From contig CAKRYD010000009.1 of the NCBI GenBank assembly GCA_934426255.1, positions 1 through 64,000 of the forward strand: a stretch of 64,000 nucleotides of DNA. The letters are read 5' to 3'. A program made the translations under genes and the position numbers. The notes below the pieces were generated by a model, which ran no database searches, had not been told where the DNA came from, and was given only the letters and a program-made list of their open reading frames with translations. Positions 8,591 to 19,084 of the stretch are shown in pieces (within the stretch, counting starts at the first letter, position 1; each line of letters starts with the position of its first letter). The DNA is from an uncultured Bacteroidaceae bacterium. Lineage in GTDB: Bacteria > Bacteroidota > Bacteroidia > Bacteroidales > Bacteroidaceae.

Positions 8591-8682
8591 AGGCTTTTCG
8601 AGCCGCCTTTTGTGGATAAAAGCTGCCGCAGAAAAGAGACAAAAGTATGAAAATATTTCTTTTTGTAAAATACGCTTTACAT

Positions 8683-8715
8683 TTTGTGTTTTGTCAATTA
8701 TAAGGCTTATCTTTG
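8683..8715 (+). promoter_or_regulatory. Promoter of the outer-membrane beta-barrel gene
   Basis: TTTG (8683-8686), a 21-bp spacer and TATCTTTG (8708-8715). The start of transcription would be about 8720, which rules out the in-frame TTG at 8713 as translation start and supports ATG 8746. Confidence 0.65.
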
Positions 8716-8745
8716 CAATTCTTGAGTGAGAAGGCAATAAATAAG

Positions 8746-11589
8746 ATGATAGGATACAGAATATTTGCAGCGGTGGCATTTGCTTCGTTCACCGCTGTCA
8801 CAGTAATGGCCCGCGACTATGTGGTGACAGGTCGTGTGCTGGATGGAGGCAATAAAGATGCAGCTCTGGTGGGTGCCACCATACGTTTATTAAAGACCGA
8901 CAGCTCGGCTGTGGCTGGTCAGATGATTGGCGACAAGGGACGTTTTCGCCTGATTGCAAAGAAACGCGGCGACTATCTGCTTGAGTGCAAGTTTGTTGGT
9001 TACAAGAATGTGTGGAAAAATGTAACGTTCGCGAACAAGGATTCGGTCAATGTGGGCGACATCAGACTTGTGCCTTCAGACATAGCCATTAAGGGCGCGG
9101 CCAAGGTGACCGGCACCGCAGCCAAAATGACCCAGAAGAAAGACACGCTGATCTTCAATGCTGCAGCTTTCAAGACCATGGAGGGCTCTACGCTTAAAAA
9201 GTTGGTTGAGCAGCTGCCCGGCGTGGTTGTCGATGACGATGGCAACATAACGGTAAACGGAAAAGAAGTGACCGAAATCAAGATTAACGGCAAGGACTTC
9301 TTCAAAGGCGACACACAGGTGGCCATGGACAACCTGCCCGTCAACCTCGTTGACAAGGTGCGCACCTATGAAGAAAAGAGCGATTATACCAAGCACACCG
9401 GTGTTGACGACGGTGAAAAGAAAACCGTGCTCGACATTAACCTGAAAAAAGAACTGAAATCGACCGTCACCTCGCGGGGCAACATAGGCAACGGCACCGA
9501 CAACCGATACAGGGACGACCTCTTTGTGAACCGCTTCACCGACAAAAACCGTCAGACACTGTGGGGCAACATGTCAAACCTCGGAGGCTGGGGTTGGGGG
9601 CTTCATGCCAACAAAGAGCTGGGCACCAACCTTCAATGGATGAACAAGGAAAAGTGGGGTGAGCCGGGACGCTACCAGCTGAGTGTAGGGCTCAAATACC
9701 GTCATGACGATGACGATGTGGAGTCGACCCGCAATTCGGAGACCTTTCTCACCGGCACCGACATCAAATCTTTCTCCAACAGTGTCAGCCGAGACCGCAA
9801 CCGTCGCTCGGAGATGGGCGGCAACATTTCGCTCGAATGGTCGATGGACAGCCTCACCTCCTTATGGGCCTATACCTCGCTCAACGGACAAAAGAGCGAC
9901 AACCGCAGTGATGCACGCAGTGCAAAATACGACAGTGACCCTTATGCCACCACAGTGGCCGACCCCCTGTCCAACATGTTTTCGGACTCACCCGACGAGA
10001 GCCTGAGGCAGATAGCCGTCAACCGCAACATGCAGCAGGACAAGACCGACTCGAAATACTTCGGATGGGACGGCAGCTTCGGGCTGTATCACAGGCTCGA
10101 CACCATGAACAGCCACCTGATATTCGAGGGCGACTGGGGCCTCAGCCATACGGGCAATCACCGCTACAACCTGTCAGACATACAATATTATAAGGTAGAC
10201 GGCAATCAAAAGCCCCAATCCTACTACAACCAGTATGTACGTTCGCCCCAGACAAGCCGGCGGGCCAGTGTGGGAGGTGGCTATATACACGGATTCACAA
10301 AAAACACACATCTGGGCATGCGATACCGCTTCCGCTACAACGATGACGACAACGACAGAGCATGGTATCAGCTGGATTCTCTCCTGCAATATAAAGCCGA
10401 CAACTATCCGCAACTGGGCACACTACCCACCAATGACTCGCTTCAGATAGCCTACAATGTACAGAACAGCCAGTATACCACCTATAAAAACATTGAGCAT
10501 GCCTTTAGTCTGGAGTTCAACTACACCATACCCAAGAAACTCACATGGCGAGCCGACCTGACCGTAAGGCCCATTCACACAACGCTGGACTATACAAAAG
10601 GAACCTTCCATACACTGCAAAAACGCGACCGTGTCAACATATGGCCGCATACATACCTGCGCTATGAACTGGGCGAAAACCATACGCTGGACTTCCGCTA
10701 TCACGGAGGAACCAATCAGCCCGATATACTAAGCCTCATCGATGTTCCCGATGAATCGAACCCGCTCTATATAACCCGAGGCAACAACAATCTGAAGGCT
10801 TCATGGGACAATACCCTGCAAATGCATTACAACCTGTACATGAGCAAGACCCAGCAGTCGGTCAATGCACATTTCAGGTTCAACAATACGTACAACTCAA
10901 TCTCTAACACCATCACCTACATTCCCGAGACCGGTGTGCAGATATCCCGCCCGGAAAACATCAACGGCAACTGGAACTGGCGCGGCAACATCGGCTACAA
11001 CCGCAGTCTGGGCAAGAACAACCGCTTCCAGATTGAGGCACAAAGCGGCATCAACATGAACAACAGCGTGGGCTTTGTCAGTGTGGGAACAGGCACCGAA
11101 ACCACCAACGTGAAGAACACTGTCAGGAGCACACGGCTGAGCGAACGTATAGGTGCTTCCTACAGGGTAATGTATTTTGACGCCCGTTTCAGCGTGGATT
11201 TCAATTACAATCACGCCAGAGCCGACAAGCAGAAAAACGCAGACATGGACATCTACCGTATGAACTATTTCGTTGAAAGCCATGTACGCACCAAGTGGGA
11301 TATGGAGCTCGGAAGCAACATACGCATACAGAACAGGCGCGGATATACCGACCCGCAAATGAATACCAACGAATATATATGGGACGCTAACCTGACCCAG
11401 AGCTTCATGAAAGAGAAACAGCTGACCCTGGGCATTGAGGTTCGCGACATACTTCGTTCGCGCAAAAACGTGCACTACGATGTGAATGCATCAGGCAAGA
11501 CCGAAACGCGAATCAATGCCATAGGACGTTACGTATTGTTCAAACTGACCTACAAGCTCAACATCTTTGGAGGCAGCAATAAAGCCTAA
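8746..11589 (+). CDS. Large outer-membrane beta-barrel protein, TonB-dependent-receptor-like
   Basis: 947 aa. Signal peptide (MIGYRIFAAVAFASFTAVTVMA), then a carboxypeptidase-regulatory-like domain (about 25-115, VVTGRVLDGG to the FVGYKN segment), then a plug-like domain (KDTLIFNAAAFKT ... LPGVVVDDDGNITVNGK) and a long barrel dense in alternating aromatic and polar residues. This layout matches the outer-membrane beta-barrel family of Bacteroidetes that lacks a classic TonB box; no SusD partner is next to it. Substrate unknown. It is monocistronic, with its own promoter and a hairpin at 11618. Confidence 0.85.
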   Translation: MIGYRIFAAVAFASFTAVTVMARDYVVTGRVLDGGNKDAALVGATIRLLKTDSSAVAGQMIGDKGRFRLIAKKRGDYLLECKFVGYKNVWKNVTFANKDSVNVGDIRLVPSDIAIKGAAKVTGTAAKMTQKKDTLIFNAAAFKTMEGSTLKKLVEQLPGVVVDDDGNITVNGKEVTEIKINGKDFFKGDTQVAMDNLPVNLVDKVRTYEEKSDYTKHTGVDDGEKKTVLDINLKKELKSTVTSRGNIGNGTDNRYRDDLFVNRFTDKNRQTLWGNMSNLGGWGWGLHANKELGTNLQWMNKEKWGEPGRYQLSVGLKYRHDDDDVESTRNSETFLTGTDIKSFSNSVSRDRNRRSEMGGNISLEWSMDSLTSLWAYTSLNGQKSDNRSDARSAKYDSDPYATTVADPLSNMFSDSPDESLRQIAVNRNMQQDKTDSKYFGWDGSFGLYHRLDTMNSHLIFEGDWGLSHTGNHRYNLSDIQYYKVDGNQKPQSYYNQYVRSPQTSRRASVGGGYIHGFTKNTHLGMRYRFRYNDDDNDRAWYQLDSLLQYKADNYPQLGTLPTNDSLQIAYNVQNSQYTTYKNIEHAFSLEFNYTIPKKLTWRADLTVRPIHTTLDYTKGTFHTLQKRDRVNIWPHTYLRYELGENHTLDFRYHGGTNQPDILSLIDVPDESNPLYITRGNNNLKASWDNTLQMHYNLYMSKTQQSVNAHFRFNNTYNSISNTITYIPETGVQISRPENINGNWNWRGNIGYNRSLGKNNRFQIEAQSGINMNNSVGFVSVGTGTETTNVKNTVRSTRLSERIGASYRVMYFDARFSVDFNYNHARADKQKNADMDIYRMNYFVESHVRTKWDMELGSNIRIQNRRGYTDPQMNTNEYIWDANLTQSFMKEKQLTLGIEVRDILRSRKNVHYDVNASGKTETRINAIGRYVLFKLTYKLNIFGGSNKA

Positions 11590-11617
11590 GCTCATCCAGG
11601 GTTTAAATCTTAAACAG

Positions 11618-11652
11618 TCAGGCCGGCCATCATGAAGAGATGGCCGGCCTGA
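11618..11652. terminator. Hairpin between convergent genes
   Basis: A 13-bp perfect GC-rich stem (11618-11630 with 11640-11652) lies between the barrel gene and purD. T-runs on both sides are weak, so it probably acts as a shared terminator, but efficiency is uncertain. Confidence 0.6.
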
Positions 11653-11672
11653 TGGCTTAGGGCAAGGTCCTC

Positions 11673-12941
11673 TTAAAGGTCTTTGCCTATGTCGCGACGG
11701 TAGTAACGGTCTTTGTAATGTATCTTTGCAGCGTTTTCCATGGAGCGGGCCAGGGCTTCATCCTTGTCAGCACCATAGGATGTTACCGAGATGACACGTC
11801 CTCCGGCCGTCACCAGATGGTTGTCCTTCATGGCAGTTCCGGAGTGAAACACAAGGCTACCCTCTATGTCGTCAGCACCTTCAATGATATAGCCCTTCTT
11901 ATATTCCTGCGGATAACCGCCTGAAACCAACATCACATTGACGGCAGCCCTGTCGTCAAACTCAATGGGGCGTTGGTCCAAATCGCCGTTGACCACTCCC
12001 TCGAACAAGTCTACAAGATCACTTTTCAGGCGTGGCATCACGGTCTCTGTCTCGGGGTCGCCCATGCGGCAGTTGTATTCTATCACCATGGGCTCGCCGT
12101 CTACATTGATAAGTCCGAAGAAGATGAAGCCCTTGTAGTTGATGCCTTCCTCGGCAAGCCCCTCAACAGTGGGACGGATAATGCGGTCTTCTACCTTCTG
12201 CATCCACTCCTTGGTGGCAAAAGGAACAGGCGAAACGCTTCCCATGCCGCCGGTGTTGAGGCCGCAGTCATATTCGCCGATGCGCTTGTAGTCTTTGGCC
12301 TCGGGCAAAATCTTGTAGTGCTTGCCATCGGTGAGCACAAACACGGAACATTCGATGCCCGTCAGGTATTCTTCCAATACCACGTGGGCCGATGCTTCGC
12401 CAAACATGCCTTGAAGCATATCCTGAAACTCCTTGCGTGCCTCTTTCAGCGAGGATACAATGAGCACCCCCTTGCCGGCACAAAGGCCATCGGCCTTCAG
12501 CACATAAGGTGCATTCATGGTTTCAAGGAAATCGAGCCCTTCCTGTATGCTCGTTCCGTCGAATGTCTTGTAGCGTGCTGTGGGAATGCCATGACGCATC
12601 ATGAACCCCTTGGCAAAATCCTTGCTGCCTTCCAGCCGCGCACCCGATTTGTCGGGACCTATGATGCCAACGCCCCGCAGCGATGGCTCAGAGGCAAAAT
12701 AGTCTACAATGCCTTCGACCAATGGCACTTCCGGGCCGACTACAACCATGTCGATTCCCTTATCCGTGACAAACGAACCTATGGCTGCAAAGTCGTTGGC
12801 CTTGATGTCAACGTTTTCGCCCAGCCGGCCCATACCGGGATTGCCGGGAGCTATGTACAACTTGTCCAGCTTAGGACTTTGAGCAATCTTCCAAGCTAAG
12901 GCGTGCTCTCGCCCGCCGCTTCCTAACAAAAGTATTTTCAT
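11673..12941 (-). CDS. purD: Phosphoribosylamine--glycine ligase
   Basis: 422 aa, ATP-grasp enzyme of step 2 of purine synthesis (phosphoribosylamine + glycine + ATP). The N-terminal [18 protein letters not shown] is the family signature; [12 protein letters not shown] lies in the ATP site, and [11 protein letters not shown] is the conserved metal-binding block near residue 290. Length is as expected. It is the last gene of the minus-strand run cysE - THUMP methyltransferase - peptidase - purD, 32 bp after the peptidase stop. No separate promoter was identified in that gap. Confidence 0.97.
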   Translation of the reverse strand: MKILLLGSGGREHALAWKIAQSPKLDKLYIAPGNPGMGRLGENVDIKANDFAAIGSFVTDKGIDMVVVGPEVPLVEGIVDYFASEPSLRGVGIIGPDKSGARLEGSKDFAKGFMMRHGIPTARYKTFDGTSIQEGLDFLETMNAPYVLKADGLCAGKGVLIVSSLKEARKEFQDMLQGMFGEASAHVVLEEYLTGIECSVFVLTDGKHYKILPEAKDYKRIGEYDCGLNTGGMGSVSPVPFATKEWMQKVEDRIIRPTVEGLAEEGINYKGFIFFGLINVDGEPMVIEYNCRMGDPETETVMPRLKSDLVDLFEGVVNGDLDQRPIEFDDRAAVNVMLVSGGYPQEYKKGYIIEGADDIEGSLVFHSGTAMKDNHLVTAGGRVISVTSYGADKDEALARSMENAAKIHYKDRYYRRDIGKDL

Positions 12942-12973
12942 GTTGCTGATATAATATACAATGTATGTCGACG

Positions 12974-15127
12974 CTATTTCAAATGGTCTTCAAAGTAGCG
13001 TGTGATATGTTCGTGCAAATGTATGCGGTCTTTGCCCATCATGTTGTGGCCATCGCCCGGATATGTAAGCAAGTCGGGGTGTGTTCCTGCCGTTTCGCAG
13101 GCACGGATGAACGACAATGTATGCTGCGGTACACACACAGGATCATTGTAGCCGAATATAATTAGCAGGCGGCCTTTCAAGTCACCTGCACGTAAGGTCA
13201 GGTTGTTCTTTCGGTAGCCTTCGGGATTATTTTGGGGGCAATCCATATAGCGCTCACCATACATCACCTCATAGTATTTCCAGTCGATAACCGGACCTCC
13301 GGCCACACCACACTTGAATACATCCGGATATGTAAGCATAAGGTTGGTCGTCATAAAGCCACCATAGCTCCATCCGTGTACACCCAGACGGTTGGTGTCT
13401 ATATAGGGCTGCGACTTCAAAAACTCGATTCCGCGCATCTGGTCGCGCATTTCTTCAGTGCCCAGCCTGCGGAACGTGACATTCTCGAATGCCAGTCCGC
13501 GCTCGTCGCTGCCGCGGTTGTCGAGCACAAAGACAATGTAGCCTTTCTGTGCCATGTAGAGTTCCCAACCTCGCGACAGGTAGTTCCATGAGGCATTGAC
13601 CATGCGTGCGTGAGGCCCTCCATAGACATATACAATGGCGGGATAACTCTTGGTTGAATCAAAGTCGTGGGGCTTTACCATGCGATAATACAGGTCGGTT
13701 GTGTCGTCGGCTGCCTTTATTGTTCCCGAAGTGATGATGGGAACGGCATAGCCTTTCCATGGGTCTTCGGCATTCAACAGTGTATGAGTCTTGCCGTTAG
13801 ACGTATTGACAAGGTCAATGCGGTGGGGAACACCCGGAGCTGACCAGTCATCGAGCAGCATTTCACCATTGGCCGACAGCTTGCCATTGTGCACTCCTTT
13901 GGCTTCGCCCAAGAGTCTTACGGTATTCTTCTCTATGCCCACACTGAAGAAGTTGTGCTGCATGGGCAGTGTACCCGTGGCATTGATGATGACACTTTTG
14001 GTCTTTAGGTTGAATCCCATGAGGTCAAGCACCACACCTGTGCGTTGGTCGGTCAGCTTTCGCAGGGTTTTGCCGGCCTTGAGACTGTAGAGATACAGAC
14101 GCTCATATCCGTCTTTCTCGCTCCAATAGATAAACTTGTCATCGTCCCAAGGCAGAAAAGTAATGCCATGTTCGGGCTCTACATACTTGGGGTGTGTCTC
14201 TTCATACAGTTCTTTCTCCTTCACTCCGGTGGCAGCATCAAAGCAGCACAGGCGCAGGTGATTCTGGTCACGGTTCAGGTTGTACAGATAAATCTTTCTG
14301 GAGTCGGGGCTCCATGTAATACCTGTATAGTATTGGTCGGTATTGTCACCCGTCTGAAGCCATGTGGTGTTGCCTGTTGTCATGTCAATAATCCCCATGC
14401 TCACCTTGTGACTCTTCTCTCCTGCCATGGGATATTTAATGGGTTGCACACTGGCTATGCGGGTGGAAATGTCTACCAGTGGATAGTCTGTAACCATGCT
14501 CTGGTCCATTCGATAGAAACATAGGCGGTTACCGTCTGGACTCCAATAGGTACCTTTGCTGATGCCGAACTCATTGCGATGTACGCTTTGGCCATATACA
14601 ATATCGTGTGAACCATCGGCGCTGACTTGTATCTGTGGGGCATCGGCACGTGAAATGTAAAGGTTGTCATGATGGTTGTAGGCCACACTGCCATCGATGC
14701 CGCTGCAATCCACATCACTGGCAGGTGCAAACATACGGACGATGTGACTTATCTGCTTCTTGGACCAATTGTAGTGAAAAATGGATTTCGCCGTGGTAAA
14801 CTGCGCAATAGTCTCTTCCTTTTTCGCAAACCTGGCTCCATTGAGAGACTTGACAGCATCTTCGATGTGGGCTCTCTTCATGGCTTCTTGCAGCTCTTTT
14901 AGGGTAAACAATGGCTGCCACGTGTTTTTCTTGTCGAGAACAAAGCAGCTTTCGCCTTCTATCTTTATCAGGCTGTTGCCCCACCATGCAGTTGTCATTC
15001 GTGCAGGAATGAGTGAGGCATAAGTCTTTCCTCCTGGTATGAGGTCGTCAAGCGTGAATTGCTTCGGTTGCGCCATAAGTGTCATGGAACAAAGGGACAA
15101 GGCAAGTGTAATCAGGTGCTTAATCAT
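12974..15127 (-). CDS. Dipeptidyl peptidase IV family serine peptidase (S9)
   Basis: 717 aa. The signal peptide ([19 protein letters not shown]) predicts a periplasmic enzyme that removes dipeptides, usually Xaa-Pro, from peptide N-termini. An N-terminal beta-propeller (about 40-460) precedes an alpha/beta hydrolase domain with GWSYGG (Ser587), NDPVCV (Asp662) and GDGHNM (His694), in the order Ser-Asp-His. The frame runs open upstream to 15508 inside the methyltransferase gene; ATG 15127 is chosen because it gives the signal peptide and an 8-bp overlap (ATGATTAA) with the upstream stop, typical of coupled translation. Confidence 0.93.
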   Translation of the reverse strand: MIKHLITLALSLCSMTLMAQPKQFTLDDLIPGGKTYASLIPARMTTAWWGNSLIKIEGESCFVLDKKNTWQPLFTLKELQEAMKRAHIEDAVKSLNGARFAKKEETIAQFTTAKSIFHYNWSKKQISHIVRMFAPASDVDCSGIDGSVAYNHHDNLYISRADAPQIQVSADGSHDIVYGQSVHRNEFGISKGTYWSPDGNRLCFYRMDQSMVTDYPLVDISTRIASVQPIKYPMAGEKSHKVSMGIIDMTTGNTTWLQTGDNTDQYYTGITWSPDSRKIYLYNLNRDQNHLRLCCFDAATGVKEKELYEETHPKYVEPEHGITFLPWDDDKFIYWSEKDGYERLYLYSLKAGKTLRKLTDQRTGVVLDLMGFNLKTKSVIINATGTLPMQHNFFSVGIEKNTVRLLGEAKGVHNGKLSANGEMLLDDWSAPGVPHRIDLVNTSNGKTHTLLNAEDPWKGYAVPIITSGTIKAADDTTDLYYRMVKPHDFDSTKSYPAIVYVYGGPHARMVNASWNYLSRGWELYMAQKGYIVFVLDNRGSDERGLAFENVTFRRLGTEEMRDQMRGIEFLKSQPYIDTNRLGVHGWSYGGFMTTNLMLTYPDVFKCGVAGGPVIDWKYYEVMYGERYMDCPQNNPEGYRKNNLTLRAGDLKGRLLIIFGYNDPVCVPQHTLSFIRACETAGTHPDLLTYPGDGHNMMGKDRIHLHEHITRYFEDHLK

Positions 15128-16751
15128 CGTTTCTGCCGTTGAAGCGACGGTTTGGCCGTCTGCCTTTGTCCTTGTTGCCGTAGGCCTTTTTATCTTTGTC
15201 GTAAGGGCGTCTGTCACGGAAGCTGTTGCCGCCGCGTTCGTTGCGTTTGTCCTTGTTATACGGATTCTGACCTTGACGCGGTGTGGAATAATTGTCGCGG
15301 TTTTTGAATGAATCGGTCTCTTTTTCATTGCGATAGTTTCCATATTCCTTTCGTGAATCTCCGCGACGATTGCGGCGTTTGTCATCGTCATCCTTTTTGT
15401 CGTAATCGTCATAACGGCTGCGGCGTGTATCGCGTTGCTGGTTTTGCACAAACTCACGGTGGCGTATCCGTATATATTCTGGAATCTCAGACTCAAGGTC
15501 TTCTTCATCGTAGTTGGCAGCTTGTTTGAAATCGTGGTGTGGCTTCAGCTTGCGCTTGGCGGCATTGCGCTCCTTCTCCTCTTCTGTTTTAAGGATGTTG
15601 CCTTGTGCGCGGAAGTTCTCCAGTTTTCCGTCGAATATCTGGTATTTACGAAATTCGCAGTCCAAAGAGCCGTTGAACAAGGGTATCTTAAGGCTGGGTT
15701 TCAGCCCTATTTGTTCGAAAGTCTCTTCGCGATAGCCTATGATCCATGCCTCGTTGCCTACGAATTGATGTTTCAAACGATCACCCAATGTGCGGTAAAG
15801 TCCCAACAGGTTGGGCGAAGATATGCGTTCGCCATAGGGTGGATTTGTAATCATGATAGACTTTTCTGCCGGCTGCTTGAATTGCTGAATCGGCTGGGCA
15901 ACGATGGTGATGTCGTTGGCCACTCCGGCAGCGTCGGCATTGCGTTGGGCTACGGCTACGGCGTTTTTGTCCAAGTCATATGCATAGATGTGATGTTCGA
16001 ATGTCTTTTCTTGGGAATCGTCATTATATATATGGTCGAACAGTTCGCGGTCGAAGTCCTTCCAATTCTCGAAAGCATACTTTTTGCGGAATATACCCGG
16101 AGCCATGTTGCGAGCTATGAGTGCGGCTTCGATGGCAATGGTTCCTGATCCACACATGGGGTCTATGAGATCGCATTCACCGTGCCAGCCTGTAAGAAGT
16201 ATCATGCCGGCTGCCAGCACTTCGTTGATGGGGCTGTCTACGGTGGCCTCGCGGTAGCCTCGCTTGTGGAGGCTTTCACCCGAGGAATCGAGCGACAGCG
16301 TGCAGTTGTCTTCGGCAATGTGCATGTTGAATTTAATGTCCGGGTTGGTCACACTTATGTTGGGACGCTTTCCGGTTTGCTCGCGGAAGTAGTCGACAAT
16401 GGCATCTTTCACCTTGTAGGCCACGAACTTTGAATGCTTGAAGTCTTCCGAATATACTACAGAGTCGACAGCAAACGAAGTGTTTAAATCCAAATAGTTG
16501 TTCCAGTCGATTGACTTAACGGCTTCGTATACCTCATCTGCTGTGTTTGCCTTGAAGTTGGCAATGGGTTTCAATACCCTTATCGCAGTGCGCAGACTGA
16601 AGTTTGCGCGGTACATCAATTCCTTGTCTCCGGTAAAAGAGACCATTCTCCGACCTGGGGTAATGTCTTTTGCTCCCAAGTCGGTCAGCTCTTTAGCCAA
16701 AATTTCTTCCAGTCCCTGAAACGTCTTGGCAATGAGTTTAAATTCTTCCAT
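15120..16751 (-). CDS. THUMP-domain 23S rRNA methyltransferase with a charged C-terminal tail
   Basis: 543 aa. The RlmL-like part (about 1-390) has an N-terminal THUMP region and a methyltransferase domain with DPMCGSGTIAIEAA (SAM site) and TNPPYGERI (catalytic N6/N2 type NPPY). It corresponds to the first half of E. coli RlmL and lacks the fused RlmK half. From about residue 430 the protein becomes a low-complexity tail of Arg, Asp, Lys, Asn and Gly, with many RR and KDK repeats. That tail is unusual and probably disordered and RNA-binding. The ATG abuts the cysE stop (TAAATG). Confidence 0.9.
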   Translation of the reverse strand: MEEFKLIAKTFQGLEEILAKELTDLGAKDITPGRRMVSFTGDKELMYRANFSLRTAIRVLKPIANFKANTADEVYEAVKSIDWNNYLDLNTSFAVDSVVYSEDFKHSKFVAYKVKDAIVDYFREQTGKRPNISVTNPDIKFNMHIAEDNCTLSLDSSGESLHKRGYREATVDSPINEVLAAGMILLTGWHGECDLIDPMCGSGTIAIEAALIARNMAPGIFRKKYAFENWKDFDRELFDHIYNDDSQEKTFEHHIYAYDLDKNAVAVAQRNADAAGVANDITIVAQPIQQFKQPAEKSIMITNPPYGERISSPNLLGLYRTLGDRLKHQFVGNEAWIIGYREETFEQIGLKPSLKIPLFNGSLDCEFRKYQIFDGKLENFRAQGNILKTEEEKERNAAKRKLKPHHDFKQAANYDEEDLESEIPEYIRIRHREFVQNQQRDTRRSRYDDYDKKDDDDKRRNRRGDSRKEYGNYRNEKETDSFKNRDNYSTPRQGQNPYNKDKRNERGGNSFRDRRPYDKDKKAYGNKDKGRRPNRRFNGRNDD

Positions 16752-17657
16752 TTATGATTTTGATTCTTGTTTTCTGTATTGAACAATACGTGCGCCGGCC
16801 GGCACATCTTCTGTGACCCAAATGTTCCCACCTATGGTTGCTCCTTTTCCGATGGTGATACGTCCCAATACTGTGGCATTAGAATAGATAATCACATCGT
16901 CTTCGATGATGGGGTGGCGGGCTATGCCTTTGATGGGATTGCCGTCCTTGTCGAGCGGAAAGCTCTTGGCTCCGAGTGTCACGCCTTGATAGAGCTTTAC
17001 GTGGTTGCCTATGATGCATGTGGCTCCGATGACTACACCCGTGCCGTGGTCTATTGTGAAGTATCGGCCTATTTCTGCACCGGGGTGGATATCTATGCCT
17101 GTTTCGCTGTGGGCTTGTTCCGAGATGATACGGGGTATCAGGGGAACTCCCATCTTGTGAAGCTCGTGGGCTATGCGATAATTGATCAATGCCTTGATGA
17201 CGGGGTAGCAGCTTATCACTTCTCCATATGATACAGCTGCCGGATCTCCGTCGTAGGCTGCTATTACATCGGTTTCTAATGCGCTTCTTATTTCCGGTAG
17301 TCGGCCAATTATCCGACAACAGATATCTTCGGCCTGGCGATAGACTTGGCTGCAATCGGTGTGGTTGCCGCCAAAACAAATGCCGGCTGCTATCTGTTGG
17401 AGCAACAGGGTATAAAGGCGCTCTACGTTTACACCCATGTTATAGGGCAAGGTGGCGTGGTTGATGCTGGGCTTTCCGTAATATCCCGGAAAGAAAATGG
17501 TGCGGCAGAGCTCTATGACTTCTTCCAATATTTTGGAAGATGGAATGGGATCGCTGTCCCGGTATTCGTGGAAGAAACCTTTTTCTTCCATATCTGTACA
17601 ATCTGACAGTTCATCAACTACCTGCATGAATTGATGAGCAAACTTTTCGAAACTCAT
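16752..17657 (-). CDS. cysE: Serine O-acetyltransferase
   Basis: 301 aa. Makes O-acetylserine for cysteine synthesis, the substrate of cysK at 20507. An alpha-helical N-terminal half is followed by left-handed beta-helix hexapeptide repeats, with GIDIHPGAEIGRYFTIDHGTGVVIGATCIIGNH-like turns; the His in IDHGTG is the expected catalytic residue. The last residues are basic. A full promoter lies upstream. It opens the operon that continues into the THUMP methyltransferase with no gap. Confidence 0.93.
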   Translation of the reverse strand: MSFEKFAHQFMQVVDELSDCTDMEEKGFFHEYRDSDPIPSSKILEEVIELCRTIFFPGYYGKPSINHATLPYNMGVNVERLYTLLLQQIAAGICFGGNHTDCSQVYRQAEDICCRIIGRLPEIRSALETDVIAAYDGDPAAVSYGEVISCYPVIKALINYRIAHELHKMGVPLIPRIISEQAHSETGIDIHPGAEIGRYFTIDHGTGVVIGATCIIGNHVKLYQGVTLGAKSFPLDKDGNPIKGIARHPIIEDDVIIYSNATVLGRITIGKGATIGGNIWVTEDVPAGARIVQYRKQESKS

Positions 17658-17700
17658 TGAATGAAGCTCTTGGGCACTTGTAATATCGTTTTATTGCGTG

Positions 17701-17732
17701 CAAAGATAATGTAAATACTGTCAACGTGCAAA
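17701..17732 (-). promoter_or_regulatory. Promoter of the cysE operon
   Basis: Minus strand TTTG (17729-17732), 20-bp spacer, TATCTTTG (17701-17708). Transcription should start about 17694, giving a leader of about 37 nt. Confidence 0.7.
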
Positions 17733-17791
17733 ATAAAAAAGCTTTTTTCCATGGTTTAGGCGGGGGATATTTTCCTGCTGTTTTGGATAAA

Positions 17792-18850
17792 CTAAAAACG
17801 GACTTGTATTTGTGCAAGGATGCAGTTCTCTTTCGGCTTTCCTTCGGCGTCGTTCAGCCCATAGCCTAACTGGATGCGGCAACGAGGGTAGAACCAGTAT
17901 TGGAATCCTGCCGAATAGCGGTTTGTCTTGCCTGACCAGATGCTAAGATAGTCGTAAGATGCTACCAAGTCGATGCTTTTCACAATGTTATTGATGGAGC
18001 CTGTTGCATACATGGCGTTGCTTGTCTCGTTGCCATCCTTGCCGCTCATATACTCGGTACGGAAGTTGACAGGCCGGGTCTTTATTTCTGTCCCTATGGC
18101 ATAGCGGTCGCGTCGATAGTTGCCGTTGTGTTTCAGTCCGCTTATTCCTGCAAGGTCGCTTACGATTTGTCCGGTTTCGTCTGGGCGGACTTCAATGTTG
18201 CCTGTACCTTTTAATATGGAGCCGCTCAGTGTAAGCCATTGCGTAGGATGAACTCCCAAACGGGCTACGAAATCTTTTTGCGAATTGTCATCGGTTTTAT
18301 TCCTTCCTGCACCGTTCATCAGGGCGATGTCGTAGCTCAGCCATCCATTCAGTAAATTCCCGTGCACGTCTATTCCTATGTCGCGGCCTGCGCTGCCTTT
18401 CATCATCAAGGCATTGCTGCCGCCTATCATGTAGCCTGCAGCCAGTGAGGTGGGGTAGATCATTTCAAGTACGGTGGGAGATAACTGGTTTTCAATGGAG
18501 AAAGGTGTTTTGAACTGGCCTACTTTTACTGAAAATGCCGGATGGAATTCATGATTGAACCACAACTCGTGAAGAGCACTCGTCTTGAAATCATACATTA
18601 CAAATGCATTTGTTTGCTTGTCGATGTGTGCATCGGCCATAAAGATGATACGGGCAATCTTGAACTGGTCTTTAGGCGATGATTGGTCGTAGTAGTCAAA
18701 TCCGCCTTGGGCGTATCCGCTCAGTTTGATGCGTTCAATCAATGTGTTGACGAGCTTATTGGCTGACAACTGCTTTTGGCTGTTTGTTTGCGAAAAGGCA
18801 TTTATGCCACAAGCAAACAGACACGTTGCCAAGAAAAAGAGTTTTTTCAT
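17792..18850 (-). CDS. Outer-membrane porin, phosphate-selective porin O/P type
   Basis: 352 aa. Signal peptide MKKLFFLATCLFACGINAFS; the mature part is a run of amphipathic strands ending in a C-terminal Phe (AQIQVRF), typical of an outer-membrane barrel. KLSGYAQGGFDYYDQ, the segment VKVGQFKTPFSIENQLSP and the Tyr/Phe-rich end (GFQYWFYPRCRIQLGY) match the porin O/P family. ATG 18850 is chosen for the signal peptide over the in-frame ATG at 18865. Despite the family name, specificity for phosphate cannot be read from the sequence. It faces metY across an intergenic region holding two inverted repeats. Confidence 0.8.
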   Translation of the reverse strand: MKKLFFLATCLFACGINAFSQTNSQKQLSANKLVNTLIERIKLSGYAQGGFDYYDQSSPKDQFKIARIIFMADAHIDKQTNAFVMYDFKTSALHELWFNHEFHPAFSVKVGQFKTPFSIENQLSPTVLEMIYPTSLAAGYMIGGSNALMMKGSAGRDIGIDVHGNLLNGWLSYDIALMNGAGRNKTDDNSQKDFVARLGVHPTQWLTLSGSILKGTGNIEVRPDETGQIVSDLAGISGLKHNGNYRRDRYAIGTEIKTRPVNFRTEYMSGKDGNETSNAMYATGSINNIVKSIDLVASYDYLSIWSGKTNRYSAGFQYWFYPRCRIQLGYGLNDAEGKPKENCILAQIQVRF

Positions 18851-19017
18851 TTGATAGGTATTCAATTCAAAAAGAAGAGCTTTGTGTTTTAGCGAGTGCG
18901 AAGTTACGTTATTTTTCCCACTTTCGATGGCTTTTGCTTTGTTTTCGTTTTAGGGGAATTTGATGAAAGAAGCATTTTCGGTATTATTTATTGCGGAATC
19001 AGCAAGTAAACGAGCGT

Positions 19018-19038
19018 GTATATAAAAGTTTTATATAC
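19018..19038. promoter_or_regulatory. 21-bp perfect palindrome, candidate operator
   Basis: GTATATAAAA (19018-19027), one G, and its exact reverse complement (19029-19038). The same GTATATAAAA half-site recurs at 19082-19091. It lies between the divergent porin and metY genes. The AT-rich sequence could also be chance, but a 10-bp perfect arm is uncommon. Confidence 0.4.
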
Positions 19039-19068
19039 AATTGATTAGCTGTGTTTATTGGGCGTTGC

Positions 19069-19084
19069 TACCATATATGTGGTA
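19069..19084. promoter_or_regulatory. Second inverted repeat upstream of metY
   Basis: TACCATATATGTGGTA carries 5-bp arms around a 6-nt centre. It lies just upstream of the metY promoter boxes and next to the repeated GTATATAAAA half-site. Confidence 0.3.

Noticed and set aside
8263..8619. Open frames on both strands through array B (up to 108 codons)
   Set aside because: They consist of translated 22/23-bp repeats with no conserved protein character, and frames drift with unit length.
8713..8745. Upstream TTG start for the beta-barrel gene
   Set aside because: The TTG is part of the -7 promoter box, so it lies upstream of the predicted transcript start; ATG 8746 gives a proper signal peptide.
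11973..12899. 308-codon open frame opposite purD
   Set aside because: It is antisense to a full-length essential enzyme gene and shows no domain of its own.
15128..15508. N-terminal extension of the dipeptidyl peptidase
   Set aside because: The extra 127 codons are the other frame of the methyltransferase tail; the signal peptide begins at 15127.
17736..17751. AAAAAAGCTTTTTT as terminator of the porin gene
   Set aside because: The palindrome is almost all A-T and would form a very weak hairpin; it also overlaps the upstream edge of the cysE promoter.
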